Source: Anaerolineales bacterium (GTDB taxonomy: Bacteria; Chloroflexota; Anaerolineae; JAAEKA01). From it: a DNA stretch of 64,000 nt. The stretch lies in assembly GCA_020634615.1 (NCBI GenBank), contig JACKBI010000010.1:124001-188000 (forward strand). Reading direction: 5' to 3'. Below the pieces are notes generated by a model. That model had not been told where the DNA came from and ran no database searches. It saw only the letters and a list, made by a program, of their open reading frames with translations. Positions within the stretch are counted from its first letter, which is position 1, and every line of letters begins with the position of its first letter. The position numbers and the translations under genes are program-made. Shown piece after piece: positions 1 through 8,322 of the stretch.

Positions 1-432
1 TACCGCTTCATGGAAGGACTGTATTTCTTCCGCAACGGCAGCGATGTGATCATGGTGTTCGTCACTTCGGTCTTCATTTGGCTGGCGGAGACATTCAAAT
101 ACTGGTTTATCATGCAGGCTTTCGTACATATGGACGCCGGTTTCCCCGTGCCGTTCTTCGTGCTGATGCTGATGAACGGCATTGTCAACCTGGCGACTAC
201 CTTGCCGTCGGCGCCCGGCTACATTGGCACCTTTGACGCACCGGGCGTCGCTGTTCTGGAAGCGTACGGCGTGCGCGGCAGTGTAGCATTTGGCTACACC
301 ATTGTGCTGCATGCCGCTCTGTGGGTACCGATTACCCTTCTGGGTGTTTACTTCTTCCGCCGCGCCAGAATCGGCTGGAACGAGGTCGATACAGCCCGCG
401 TGCAGGGCGCCCAGAGCACGAGCTCTGGATGA
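1..432 (+). CDS. Flippase-like membrane protein, C-terminal part (lysylphosphatidylglycerol synthase TM-region / UPF0104-like), cut by window edge
   Basis: The frame is open from base 1 (reading YRF before the first Met) to the TGA at 430-432, so the gene starts outside the window. The visible 143 residues contain about three hydrophobic helices and a Gly/Pro-rich loop (TTLPSAPGYIGTFDAPGV). That loop resembles the conserved 'P..PGG.G..E' segment of the LPG_synthase_TM/YbhN family, integral membrane proteins that move lipids or lipid-linked sugars. The tail is a short hydrophilic cytoplasmic end. The stop lies 19 nt before the UDP-glucose dehydrogenase gene, so the two are probably co-transcribed. 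A link to envelope glycolipid or polysaccharide synthesis is inferred from that pairing only; the substrate is unknown. Confidence 0.7.
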   Translation, partial: YRFMEGLYFFRNGSDVIMVFVTSVFIWLAETFKYWFIMQAFVHMDAGFPVPFFVLMLMNGIVNLATTLPSAPGYIGTFDAPGVAVLEAYGVRGSVAFGYTIVLHAALWVPITLLGVYFFRRARIGWNEVDTARVQGAQSTSSG

Positions 433-451
433 GAATCAACGGAGGAACCGC

Positions 452-1810
452 ATGAAGAAAATCTGTGTTGTTGGAACGGGATACGTCGGCCTGGTCACCG
501 GCACCTGTTTCGCCGATCTGGGCAATCGCGTCGTCTGTGTTGATATCAGCGACGAGAAGATTGCCATGTTGCAGGCCGGCGAAATGCCGATCTACGAGCC
601 GGGCCTGGAGGAAATGGTCGAGCGCAATGTCAAGGCCGGTCGGTTGTCCTTCACGACCTCCTACGACGAGGGGCTGACGGGCGCAGAGTTCGTGTTTATC
701 GCGGTGGGCACGCCTTCCGGTGTGGACGGCGAAGCTGATCTGCGTTACGTGCGCATGGCCGCCGAGACGATTGCTGCCACCATGTCCGCTCCGCTGATCA
801 TCATCAACAAGAGCACCGTCCCTGTTGGCACCGGCGACTGGGTGGCTGACATTGTCTCGCGTACGCAGCCGCAGCCCATCGAATTCGCAGTGGTTTCCAA
901 TCCCGAGTTTCTGCGCGAGGGGTCAGCAATCTCTGATTTTCTCAACCCGGACCGTGTAGTTCTGGGGTCGCTGGACAAGGACGCGGCCGAAAAGGTGGCG
1001 CAGTTGCATCTGGCTCTGCGTGCGCCGATCGTAGTCACCGACCTGCGTACTGCCGAGATGATCAAGTATGCCTCCAACGCGTTCCTGGCGACCCGTATCT
1101 CGTTCATCAACGAGATCGCCGCCATCTGCGAAAAGCTGGGCGCGGATGTCAAGGAAGTTGCCGCGGGCATGGGCTATGACAAGCGTATCGGGCGCTACTT
1201 CCTCGATGCCGGATTGGGTTACGGTGGCTCCTGCTTCCCCAAGGACGTGCTGGCGCTGGAGCACATGGCGCTGATCCACGGCACGCATCCGGCGCTGCTG
1301 CGGGCGGTGATGGACATCAACCGCGACCAGCGGCGACGGGTGATCCACCAGTTGCGCCAGGAGCTGGGCCGCCTGCAGGATCGCCATATCGGGCTGCTTG
1401 GGCTGGCCTTCAAAGCCAACACCGACGACATGCGCGAGGCGCCCGCCGTGGAGATCGCCCACCTGCTGCGCAACGAGGGCGTGAGAGTCAAGGGGTATGA
1501 CCCGGTGGCCATGCGGGCTGCGGCGCGTGAGATGCCCGATATGCAACTGGCCGAGGATGCCTACGATCTGGCCGAGGGCTGCGACGCGATTGTGGTCTGC
1601 ACAGAGTGGAACGAGTTTCGCCACCTGGACATGGGGCGAGTGCGCCGGGCCATGCGCACACCGGTCATCTTCGACGGGCGCAACCTGTATGACCCGGAGA
1701 TCATGCGCGACCACGGGTTCATTTACCACGGCGTTGGGCGCGGCATCTGGCTGAACAGCGATTCAGACGATGCTGTCAACATCACCCCGGCGATCCCGTA
1801 CAGCGTGTGA
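452..1810 (+). CDS. ugd: UDP-glucose 6-dehydrogenase
   Basis: It oxidises UDP-glucose to UDP-glucuronate with two NAD+ in the cytoplasm, supplying precursor for surface polysaccharides or glycolipids. The 452-residue length is normal for the bacterial UGD family. The N-terminal Rossmann motif GTGYVGLVTG is at residues 7-16. The catalytic cysteine sits in GYGGSCFPKD at about Cys261. The middle (EMIKYASNAFLATRISFINE) and C-terminal (GLAFKANTDDMREAPA) signatures are also present. The start is set by GGAGG at 441-445 ahead of ATG 452; the frame is open further upstream but has no better site. The stop overlaps the start of the first M16 peptidase by 4 nt (GTGA), which implies translational coupling between otherwise unrelated functions. 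Confidence 0.95.
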   Translation: MKKICVVGTGYVGLVTGTCFADLGNRVVCVDISDEKIAMLQAGEMPIYEPGLEEMVERNVKAGRLSFTTSYDEGLTGAEFVFIAVGTPSGVDGEADLRYVRMAAETIAATMSAPLIIINKSTVPVGTGDWVADIVSRTQPQPIEFAVVSNPEFLREGSAISDFLNPDRVVLGSLDKDAAEKVAQLHLALRAPIVVTDLRTAEMIKYASNAFLATRISFINEIAAICEKLGADVKEVAAGMGYDKRIGRYFLDAGLGYGGSCFPKDVLALEHMALIHGTHPALLRAVMDINRDQRRRVIHQLRQELGRLQDRHIGLLGLAFKANTDDMREAPAVEIAHLLRNEGVRVKGYDPVAMRAAAREMPDMQLAEDAYDLAEGCDAIVVCTEWNEFRHLDMGRVRRAMRTPVIFDGRNLYDPEIMRDHGFIYHGVGRGIWLNSDSDDAVNITPAIPYSV

Positions 1811-3114
1811 CCAGGCTCTCGCCCGATAACAGCGTGCTGCGCTACCGCCTGGCCAATGGGCTGACGGTGCTGCTGCGCGCAACTGCGGGCCATGCGCCGG
1901 TGGCCAGCCTGTGGGTCTGGTATCGCGTCGGTAGCCGCGTCGAGCGTCGGCCACAGACCGGTCTGACCCACTGGGTGGAGCACATGCTTTTCCGCGGCAC
2001 GGAGCGTTTCCCGGGCAGCAGCGTCCACAAGATGGTGGCGCGGTTGGGCGGCGTCCGCAATGGGATGACATCCAGCGACTACACCGTTTACTACGAGACC
2101 TTGCCGGCCGGCGAGCTGGATACGGCGTTGCAGATCGAGGCTGATCGCATGGTCAACGCGCGCTTTGACAGCGAGGATGTCGAGGCCGAGCGGACCATCA
2201 TTTTGGCTGAGCGCGCCGGTCGCGAGAACTCAGCGGCCTACCGGCTGCGCGAGCAGGTTATGGCTGCCGCGTTTCCAGCGCATGGCTACGGGCACCCTGT
2301 CATCGGCTATGGCGACGATCTGCAGCGCATCACCCGCGATGAGCTGTGGCAGCACTACCAGCAGAACTACGGACCGGACAACGCGGTTGTCGTGGTGGCA
2401 GGCAGTTTCGCCCCCGACTGGTTGATGGCTCGCATCGAGCAGCTTTTTGGCGTTGTGCCGCCGCGACGAGCGATCAACGACACCGGCAGCGCGGCCGGTC
2501 GGCCATCCGGGCAAGCGCGCAACGGGCCTATTGTCGTGCAGTTGACTGGACCGGAGCCGACAGCCCACGTGCAGATTCTGTTTCCTGCTGTGGATGCGTT
2601 GGACGATGACTACTTCCCGCTGTTGGTGCTGGACAGCATCCTGGGCGGGGCAAGCAACCTCGGCGGCACGGGTGGCGCTGGTTTTCGTACCAGCCGGCTC
2701 TACCGTAACGTAGTGCAGACCGAGCTTGCTGCCAGCGCCGGCAGCTCCATGCGACCGACGGCTGATCCGTACCTTTTCACCGTGGGTGCGACTGTGCGCC
2801 ACGGCGTCGAACCTGAGCGTGTGCTGGACGCGCTTTGGACTGAGATCGAGACTGCCCGCCAGTCGGTGCCCACAGATAGTGAGTTGATGCGCGCTGTCAA
2901 ACAAACGCGCGCCCAGTTCATCTTCGGCTCCGAACGAGCAAGCAGCCAGGGCTACTGGTTGGGTTTCAGTGAAATCGTGGCCGACTTGCCATGGCTGCTG
3001 GAATTTCCCGATCGGGTCGCGGCAGTCACCGCCGCCGATGTTCAGCGTGTCGCTGACAGATATCTGCAGCGAGATATCGCTATTGTCGGTCAGTACGCAC
3101 CTGCAGGGGCATGA
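1807..3114 (+). CDS. M16 family zinc metallopeptidase (active type), paralog 1
   Basis: This is a 435-residue M16 peptidase (pitrilysin/insulinase clan, M16B-like size) with no signal peptide. The inverted zinc motif HWVEH is at His55-Glu58-His59. The third ligand is Glu135, exactly 76 residues after His59, in ERTIILAER. The family cleaves peptides inside a clam-shell chamber formed by two homologous halves. The GTG start overlaps the ugd stop by 4 nt. Two more family members follow, so products may pair as active/inactive subunits as other bacterial M16B proteins do. The pairing and the substrates are inferred. The N-terminal part, THWVEHMLFRGTERFPGSS, is nearly the same as in paralog 2, which points to a tandem duplication. 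Confidence 0.93.
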   Translation: MTRLSPDNSVLRYRLANGLTVLLRATAGHAPVASLWVWYRVGSRVERRPQTGLTHWVEHMLFRGTERFPGSSVHKMVARLGGVRNGMTSSDYTVYYETLPAGELDTALQIEADRMVNARFDSEDVEAERTIILAERAGRENSAAYRLREQVMAAAFPAHGYGHPVIGYGDDLQRITRDELWQHYQQNYGPDNAVVVVAGSFAPDWLMARIEQLFGVVPPRRAINDTGSAAGRPSGQARNGPIVVQLTGPEPTAHVQILFPAVDALDDDYFPLLVLDSILGGASNLGGTGGAGFRTSRLYRNVVQTELAASAGSSMRPTADPYLFTVGATVRHGVEPERVLDALWTEIETARQSVPTDSELMRAVKQTRAQFIFGSERASSQGYWLGFSEIVADLPWLLEFPDRVAAVTAADVQRVADRYLQRDIAIVGQYAPAGA

Positions 3115-3134
3115 ATGGCCCCCTTGCTGACTCG

Positions 3135-3267
3135 CTTTGGCCGGTCTCCAACCGAGCCTGGCGCTGTTCATACGTACGCATCCATAGATAACCCTCAACG
3201 TGGCTCGATCAGGAGACCGGCCAGAGCGGCAATGAACGACACTGGCTCGGTCGGAGACTGGCCAGAG
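3135..3267. repeat. Three copies of a ~24 bp repeat, one inverted
   Basis: The 188 bp between the first two M16 genes hold the same ~24 bp element three times: 3135-3158 in one orientation, and 3202-3226 and 3244-3267 in the other. The shared core is GGCTCGGTCGGAGACTGGCC in the last copy. The inverted pairs could fold into alternative hairpins in the mRNA between the two peptidase genes. No poly-T follows, so it is not a classical terminator. Confidence 0.7.
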
Positions 3268-3302
3268 CAGTAACCCCTAAGCACACCACCAGGAGATCTC
3301 AA

Positions 3303-4586
3303 TTGCTTGCAGACGGCGTCTTGAAAACCTATCTCGACAACGGCCTGGCCGTGATCCTGAAAGAAACCCACCGCGCGCCGGTGGCCTCGTTTTGGGTCTG
3401 GTACCGCGTCGGCAGCCGCAACGAACAGGTCGGGATCACCGGCATCTCGCACTGGGTGGAGCACATGATGTTCCGCGGCACGGAGCAGTTCCCGGCGGGC
3501 GTGGCCGACCGGCTCATCAGCCGCCGGGGCGGCGACCACAACGCGATGACCTACCTCGACTGGACCAGCTACTACGAGACACTGCCGGCCGAAGATATCG
3601 ATCTGGCCATGGCTGTCGAGGCGGATCGTATGGTCAATGCGATCTTCCTTGAGGAGGGCGCAGAGCTGGAGCGAACGGTGATCATTTCCGAGCGCCAGGG
3701 CAGCGAGAACTACCCCGCATGGCTGCTGCACGAGGAGCTCGTTTCGATGGCATTCAAGGTTCATTCCTACGGCCACATGACCATCGGCTGGCAGAGCGAC
3801 CTGGATGCAATGACACGCGACGACCTGGAGCGCCACTATCAGGAATACTACTCGCCCAGCAACGCGGTGGTGGTGGCGGTTGGCGACTTCAACGCCGAGC
3901 AGGTCTTGCGCCAGATCAAATCTTACTTCGGCAACTTGCCGGCCGGACCGCCACGGGAGGCCGTTCGCGGCCTCGAGCCGGTGCAGCGCGGCGAACGTCG
4001 CTGTGTCGTCGAAGGCCCTGGCGAGACCGCTTACCTGACCATCGGATTCCATGCGCCGCCCGCGCTGGATGAAGACTTCTTCCCGATGGCGGTCATTGAT
4101 ACGCTGTTGGGCGGCGCGCGCTCCATGTCGCTCTTCCATGACGGCGAGCCGAGCCGTTCTTCGCGGCTCTACAAAGCGCTGGTGGACAGCGGGCTGGCCA
4201 GCGAAGCGTCCTCGTATCTGTTGCCCACCATCGATCCCTATCTGTTCATCTGCTCCGCCACCCTGCAAGATGGCCAGTCGCTGGACGATCTGGAAGCTGC
4301 CCTGCTGGCTGAACTGGATCGGCTGACGCGCGAGCCGGTAACACCTGACGAGCTGCGCAAGGCCGTCCACCAGACCCGTGCCCAGTTCACCTACTCCGCT
4401 GAGAGCGTCACCGACCAGGCCTTTTGGCTCGGCTTTGCCGAGATCGTAGCCGATCTGGACTGGTTGAACCGTTTCCCCGACTCGTTGGCAGCCGTTACCG
4501 CGGAGGACGTCCAGCGAGTCGCTGCGAGCTATCTGGATGCCTGCAAGCGAACCGTGGCGCGCTACGTACCGACAGACGATGAATAG
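3303..4586 (+). CDS. M16 family zinc metallopeptidase (active type), paralog 2
   Basis: This second M16 peptidase has 427 residues. The zinc ligands are His50, Glu53 and His54 (HWVEH), with Glu130 76 residues later, so it should be catalytically competent. The start is a TTG at 3303 chosen because AGGAGA at 3291-3296 lies 6 nt upstream; there is no ATG near the conserved N-terminus. It shares the same blocks as paralog 1 (FWVWYRVGSR, YYETLPAEDIDLA, YLFICSATLQ) and is separated from it by a repeat-bearing gap. It is probably cytoplasmic, as no signal peptide is seen. The duplication suggests the pair arose locally, possibly with different peptide preferences. Confidence 0.93.
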   Translation: MLADGVLKTYLDNGLAVILKETHRAPVASFWVWYRVGSRNEQVGITGISHWVEHMMFRGTEQFPAGVADRLISRRGGDHNAMTYLDWTSYYETLPAEDIDLAMAVEADRMVNAIFLEEGAELERTVIISERQGSENYPAWLLHEELVSMAFKVHSYGHMTIGWQSDLDAMTRDDLERHYQEYYSPSNAVVVAVGDFNAEQVLRQIKSYFGNLPAGPPREAVRGLEPVQRGERRCVVEGPGETAYLTIGFHAPPALDEDFFPMAVIDTLLGGARSMSLFHDGEPSRSSRLYKALVDSGLASEASSYLLPTIDPYLFICSATLQDGQSLDDLEAALLAELDRLTREPVTPDELRKAVHQTRAQFTYSAESVTDQAFWLGFAEIVADLDWLNRFPDSLAAVTAEDVQRVAASYLDACKRTVARYVPTDDE

Positions 4587-4664
4587 GTAGCAGGCATCAA
4601 CGGTCAGAAGCCGGTGTCACGCATTGCACCCGACGCATCAATCCGCTCTCAAGGAAATTCCTTC

Positions 4665-5939
4665 ATGAAATCAAACTCACTTCCCGGCCCCGACAACATC
4701 TACCAGGCGACGCTGGACAACGGTCTGCGCGTCTTTGTGCTGGAAAACCACGCCAGCCCGTCGGTGGTGATCAATGGCTACGTCGCCGGTGGGGCGGTGT
4801 ACGAGGCGGCGGCGCAGGCCGGGCTGGCCAGCATGACGGCCGCGGTGATGCGCCGCGGCACCAAGACGCGGTCATTCGAGGCTATCAATGAACAGGTCGA
4901 GGCGGTCGGTGCGTCCTTCAGCATCTACAGCGGGCGACATGCTATCGGAATCGACGGCAAGGCGCTGGCTGAGGATTTCGCCCTGCTGGTCGATGTGGTC
5001 AGCGACGTGCTGGTCAATCCGGTCTTTCCGGCCGAGTATGTCGAACGCGTGCGCGGCCAGCGGCTGACACACTTACAGGAACGTGACAACGACACCCGCT
5101 CCGTTGCGTCGCTCCTGTTCCGCCAGGCGGTCTACGACGGCCATCCTTACAGTTGGCCGGTGGATGGGCTGCACGAAACGGTCGCCGCGTTGACGCGTGA
5201 GGATCTGACATCGTACTATCAGCGCAACATCAGCCCGGCCGGCGGCGCGATCGTGGTCGTCGGTGCGGTGACAGGTGATGCCGTGTTGCGCGCACTGGAG
5301 GCTGGTCTCGGCGGCTGGCAGGCTGGCAGCCTGCCAGCGGTTCAGTATCCACCTGTCAAACCGGTGCCCAGCGTACTGCGCCGGGAACAGGTTTTGCCGG
5401 GCAAGGTGCAGACCGATATCGTGCTGGGCGGGCCGGCGGTGCGCCGCAGCGATCCCGAATACGATGCTGTGCGGCTTGCCAACACCGTGCTGGGCCGCTT
5501 CGGCATGATGGGGCGGCTGGGTGAGAACGTGCGCGAACAGCACGGGTTGGCCTATTATGCCTACAGCAGCGTGGCCGCCAGCAAAGAGCCGGGCGCGTGG
5601 GAGGTCATCGCCGGTGTCAACCCCGCCAACGTCGAGCGCTGTCTGGAAGCCGTCAACGAGGAACTGGCCCGTCTGGCAAACGAACTGGTGCCGGAGGAGG
5701 AGCTGGGCGACAGCAAGGCGCTGCTGACCGGCTCACTGCCGCTGCGGCTGGAGACCAACGAAGGCGTCGCGGATACGATCCTTGACATGGTGTGGTACGA
5801 GCTGGGTCTGGACTACCTGCACCGCTACGCCGATATGGTCAACAGCGTTACCGCGGAGCAGGTGCGCGCGGTAGCCAGCGATTACCTGCGTCCCGATGCC
5901 CACGTCGTCGCCATCGCCGGTCCTGAAGCGCAGATGTAA
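4665..5939 (+). CDS. M16 family protein, non-catalytic type
   Basis: This third M16-fold gene encodes 424 residues. Where the two upstream paralogs have HWVEH it reads AGLASMTAAVMRRGT, so the zinc site is lost; the rest of the fold is kept (YEAAAQAGLAS, RRGTKTRSFE, NPVFPAEYVERVRGQ, GRLGENVREQHGLAYYAYS). Inactive partners of M16B peptidases form the second half of the chamber and include an R/Y pair that holds the substrate C-terminus. The sequence RLGENVREQHGLAYYAYS fits that role. ATG 4665 is preferred because AAGGAAA precedes it; a GTG at 4614 is possible but has a poor site. It is likely the partner of one or both upstream peptidases. Confidence 0.9.
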   Translation: MKSNSLPGPDNIYQATLDNGLRVFVLENHASPSVVINGYVAGGAVYEAAAQAGLASMTAAVMRRGTKTRSFEAINEQVEAVGASFSIYSGRHAIGIDGKALAEDFALLVDVVSDVLVNPVFPAEYVERVRGQRLTHLQERDNDTRSVASLLFRQAVYDGHPYSWPVDGLHETVAALTREDLTSYYQRNISPAGGAIVVVGAVTGDAVLRALEAGLGGWQAGSLPAVQYPPVKPVPSVLRREQVLPGKVQTDIVLGGPAVRRSDPEYDAVRLANTVLGRFGMMGRLGENVREQHGLAYYAYSSVAASKEPGAWEVIAGVNPANVERCLEAVNEELARLANELVPEEELGDSKALLTGSLPLRLETNEGVADTILDMVWYELGLDYLHRYADMVNSVTAEQVRAVASDYLRPDAHVVAIAGPEAQM

Positions 5940-6041
5940 CGCAGTTCGGCAAACCCGCGTCTGGCTGGCGCAACCGAGGGGATCGTCCCCGGACCACCGC
6001 GCAAAGCCGTCCGGCATGCAGATTGGAGCGTTAGACCAACC

Positions 6042-7016
6042 ATGAAAACCTATCAGATTCCCGGAATTGACCTCCCGGTGTCGCGCCTGTCGTATGGCTG
6101 CATGAGACTGGGCGGAAGCTGGGGCGATGATCCCCTGACGACTGAGGATCGCAAGCGTGCGGTAAAGTCGGTTGCCGCGGCGTTGGAACGCGGCATCAAC
6201 ATCTTCGACCACGCCGACATTTACATGCGCGGCAAATCGGAGACGGTGTTTGCCGAAGCGCTGCAAGATCTCGCAGTCGACCGCGAGCAGATCGTGCTGC
6301 AGAGCAAGTGCGGCATACGCTTCCCGGGCGATCCGTCGCCGCACTCGCCCGGCCGCTACGATTTCAGCTACGAACACATCATCGCCAGCGTCGAGGGCAT
6401 CCTGCGCCGCCTGGAAACTGACTACCTCGACATCCTGCTGCTGCACCGCCCTGATCCGTTGGTGGAGCCGGAGGAAGTGGCGCGCGCGTTTGACGAGTTG
6501 CACCGTAGCGGCAAGGTGCGCGCGTTTGGTGTCTCCAACCACACCGGCGCGCAGATTGCCCTGCTTCAGGCGTTCGTCGATCAGCCGCTGGTGGTCAACC
6601 AGTTGGAGGTGAACCTGCTGCATAGCTACCTCATCGACGACGGTGTGCTGGCCAACCAGCGTGAGGCGGTGTATGTCAACGCCAGCGGCACGCTGGACTA
6701 CTGCCGGCTGCACGGTATCCTCGTCCAGGCCTGGTCGCCGGTCGCGCAAGGCGCGCTGACGAACCCACCTCATGATGCTCCGGACAACGTTTTGGCAGCG
6801 GCTGAGCTGGTTGCCCAATTTGCGGCAGAAAAGGAGACGACCGGCGCAGCCATCGTATTGGCGTGGTTGCTGCGCCATCCGGCTGGCATTCAGCCGGTGC
6901 TGGGCACAACAAACACGCAACGCATTGCGGATAGCTGCCTGGCTGATGATGTAACCCTGAGCCGGGAAGAGTGGTGCCGGCTGTTTATCGCCGCCCGCGG
7001 CGGCCGGCTGCCGTAG
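6042..7016 (+). CDS. Aldo/keto reductase, YdhF-like
   Basis: This is a 324-residue NAD(P)H-dependent oxidoreductase of the aldo/keto reductase superfamily, cytoplasmic, with a TIM barrel. The catalytic tetrad is visible: Asp and Tyr in FDHADIYMRG, Lys in VLQSKCGI, and His in DILLLHRPDP. The C-terminal cofactor phosphate-binding segment is PVLGTTNTQRI. The block 'DHADIY...SKCGI' is typical of the YdhF branch rather than the xylose reductase branch. The physiological carbonyl substrate cannot be told from sequence. The start at ATG 6042 has a GGAG-type site around 6025. It lies 103 nt after the M16 cluster and 6 nt before acpS. Confidence 0.93.
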   Translation: MKTYQIPGIDLPVSRLSYGCMRLGGSWGDDPLTTEDRKRAVKSVAAALERGINIFDHADIYMRGKSETVFAEALQDLAVDREQIVLQSKCGIRFPGDPSPHSPGRYDFSYEHIIASVEGILRRLETDYLDILLLHRPDPLVEPEEVARAFDELHRSGKVRAFGVSNHTGAQIALLQAFVDQPLVVNQLEVNLLHSYLIDDGVLANQREAVYVNASGTLDYCRLHGILVQAWSPVAQGALTNPPHDAPDNVLAAAELVAQFAAEKETTGAAIVLAWLLRHPAGIQPVLGTTNTQRIADSCLADDVTLSREEWCRLFIAARGGRLP

Positions 7017-7022
7017 GTTTCC

Positions 7023-7421
7023 ATGTATTCAATCGGCGTTGATATTGTTGAGGTTGAGCGTATCGCACAGGCTGTGGAGCGCTGGGGCGAACGCTTTCTG
7101 CGCCGTGTGTACACGGAGGGCGAGATCAGCTACTGCGGACAGCGGATGTCGTCGCTGGCCGCGCGTTGGGCAGCGAAGGAGGCGGTCAGCAAGGCGCTGG
7201 GAACCGGCTGGGCGCCCCAGCAGGAGCATGACGCCGGCTGGATAGACTGGACGGAGATCGAGGTCACGCGCCAGAACAGCGGACAGCCCGTGGTATTGCT
7301 GCACGGCAAGGCGCGGGCGCGAGCTGAGGCGCTGGGTATCACCGGCTGGCAACTCAGCATCTCCCACACCCGCGAACATGCCGTTGCCATGGTCCTGGGC
7401 TGGCGGATTCTTGCGCCGTGA
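7023..7421 (+). CDS. acpS: Holo-[acyl-carrier-protein] synthase
   Basis: It transfers 4'-phosphopantetheine from CoA to acyl carrier protein, activating it for fatty acid synthesis. At 132 residues it is the normal AcpS length. The two magnesium-binding signatures are present: GVDIVEVERI with Asp7, and ARWAAKEAVSKALGTG with Glu53. The C-terminal QLSISHTREHAVAMV block completes the fold. It follows the aldo/keto reductase stop by 6 nt and is probably read from the same transcript. No strong ribosome site is visible before ATG 7023, which may mean coupled translation. Confidence 0.95.
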   Translation: MYSIGVDIVEVERIAQAVERWGERFLRRVYTEGEISYCGQRMSSLAARWAAKEAVSKALGTGWAPQQEHDAGWIDWTEIEVTRQNSGQPVVLLHGKARARAEALGITGWQLSISHTREHAVAMVLGWRILAP

Positions 7422-7425
7422 GCGC

Positions 7426-7454
7426 TTGCATGCAATAGGGGCCGGGAGTATAAT
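7426..7454 (+). promoter_or_regulatory. Sigma-70-type promoter for the multihaem lipoprotein gene
   Basis: TTGCAT (7426-7431), a 17 bp spacer and a perfect TATAAT (7449-7454) lie 90 nt upstream of the lipoprotein start and just after the acpS stop. The lipoprotein gene is therefore likely its own unit. Confidence 0.7.
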
Positions 7455-7544
7455 CGTTTCCTGTCTCACTTGCCTGACGTTCTCCAACGGACCAGGTAAA
7501 CCCATCCAACCTTGCTATCGATTGACATTGAAAAGGAGAAACCT

Positions 7545-8165
7545 ATGCACAAGCGACTCGTTGTCCTGATGGTGATTCTCGCCTTACTGGTTGCCGGATG
7601 TGGCGGAACATCTGCCCAGCCAACAGCCGCACCCGCGCAGGCAACCCAGGCGCCGGTCGTCGAGCCAACCGCGACCGCGGTCCCGGCCACTAATACGCCC
7701 GTTCCGCCCACAAATACACCGGTTCCTGCGACGGATACACCCGCTTCACCTACCGATACACCTGTTCCGCCCACGGACACGCCCGTTCCACCTACGGCGA
7801 CCGTAGCGGCGACTGAAGCGCCAACAGAGGAGGCCGTCGAGCCGACCGAGGAAGCATCCAGTGGCATTCCCATGGTACCGCACTCGGTTGTCGGCATCGA
7901 AGACCAGTGTCTGACGTGTCACGGGCCGGCCGGTGTCAAGCCGGTTCCGGCAGATCACGAAGGCCGGACGGTTGACACGTGTCTGACCTGCCATCAGCTT
8001 GACGATAGCGGCGGATCAGCGGCGCCTGGAATTCCTCATTCCATCGTTGGAATGGAAACCCAGTGTCTCACCTGTCACGGCGAAGGCGGCGTCAAACCTT
8101 TCCCCGCGGACCACACCGACCGACCGGTGGACACCTGCACGACCTGCCATACGCCGCAGAGCTGA
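7545..8165 (+). CDS. Tetrahaem-type CxxCH lipoprotein with internal duplication
   Basis: This 206-residue exported protein has a lipobox, LVAGC, with the lipidated Cys at position 19. A Thr/Pro-rich spacer of about 80 residues follows (repeats of the type TDTPVPPT), then a small domain with four CxxCH haem-binding motifs (two CLTCH in each half except the last, CTTCH). The domain is two copies of a ~52-residue unit, each starting IPHS.VG.E.QCLTCHG and ending with VDTC.TCH. It should sit on the outer face of the cytoplasmic membrane and carry electrons or bind haem; the partner is unknown and no other cytochrome gene is nearby. ATG 7545 has AAAAGGAG at 7531-7538. It has its own promoter and terminator. 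Confidence 0.85.
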   Translation: MHKRLVVLMVILALLVAGCGGTSAQPTAAPAQATQAPVVEPTATAVPATNTPVPPTNTPVPATDTPASPTDTPVPPTDTPVPPTATVAATEAPTEEAVEPTEEASSGIPMVPHSVVGIEDQCLTCHGPAGVKPVPADHEGRTVDTCLTCHQLDDSGGSAAPGIPHSIVGMETQCLTCHGEGGVKPFPADHTDRPVDTCTTCHTPQS

Positions 8166-8230
8166 TCGGGCACCCAGTGGGTGCGACGCGGCAGCGCTGG
8201 CTAGCACAGCGACCGTGCGGAAAAGCATAC

Positions 8231-8261
8231 AAAGGCCGGCCCCCTCAGGGACCGGCCTTTT
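8231..8261 (+). terminator. Rho-independent-type hairpin after the multihaem lipoprotein
   Basis: AAAGGCCGG (8231-8239) pairs with CCGGCCTTT (8252-8260), giving a GC-rich stem with a 12 nt loop and a short T tract. It lies between two convergent genes and could serve both strands. Confidence 0.7.
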
Positions 8262-8274
8262 GCGTGGGGAAGCA

Positions 8275-8310
8275 AGAGTTGGCATCTTTTCGGCAAAGAT
8301 GCCAACTCTT
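8275..8310. repeat. Palindromic hairpin element, copy A
   Basis: A 15 bp stem (AGAGTTGGCATCTTT with its complement AAAGATGCCAACTCT) encloses a TCGGC loop. A nearly identical element sits at 16637-16671, with a G-C pair in the stem swapped to C-G. Both copies lie just downstream of the stop codon of a minus-strand gene, between convergent genes. It may terminate the trypsin-like gene on the minus strand or be a dispersed REP-like element. Confidence 0.75.
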
Positions 8311-8322
8311 CGCGCGAGCAGG

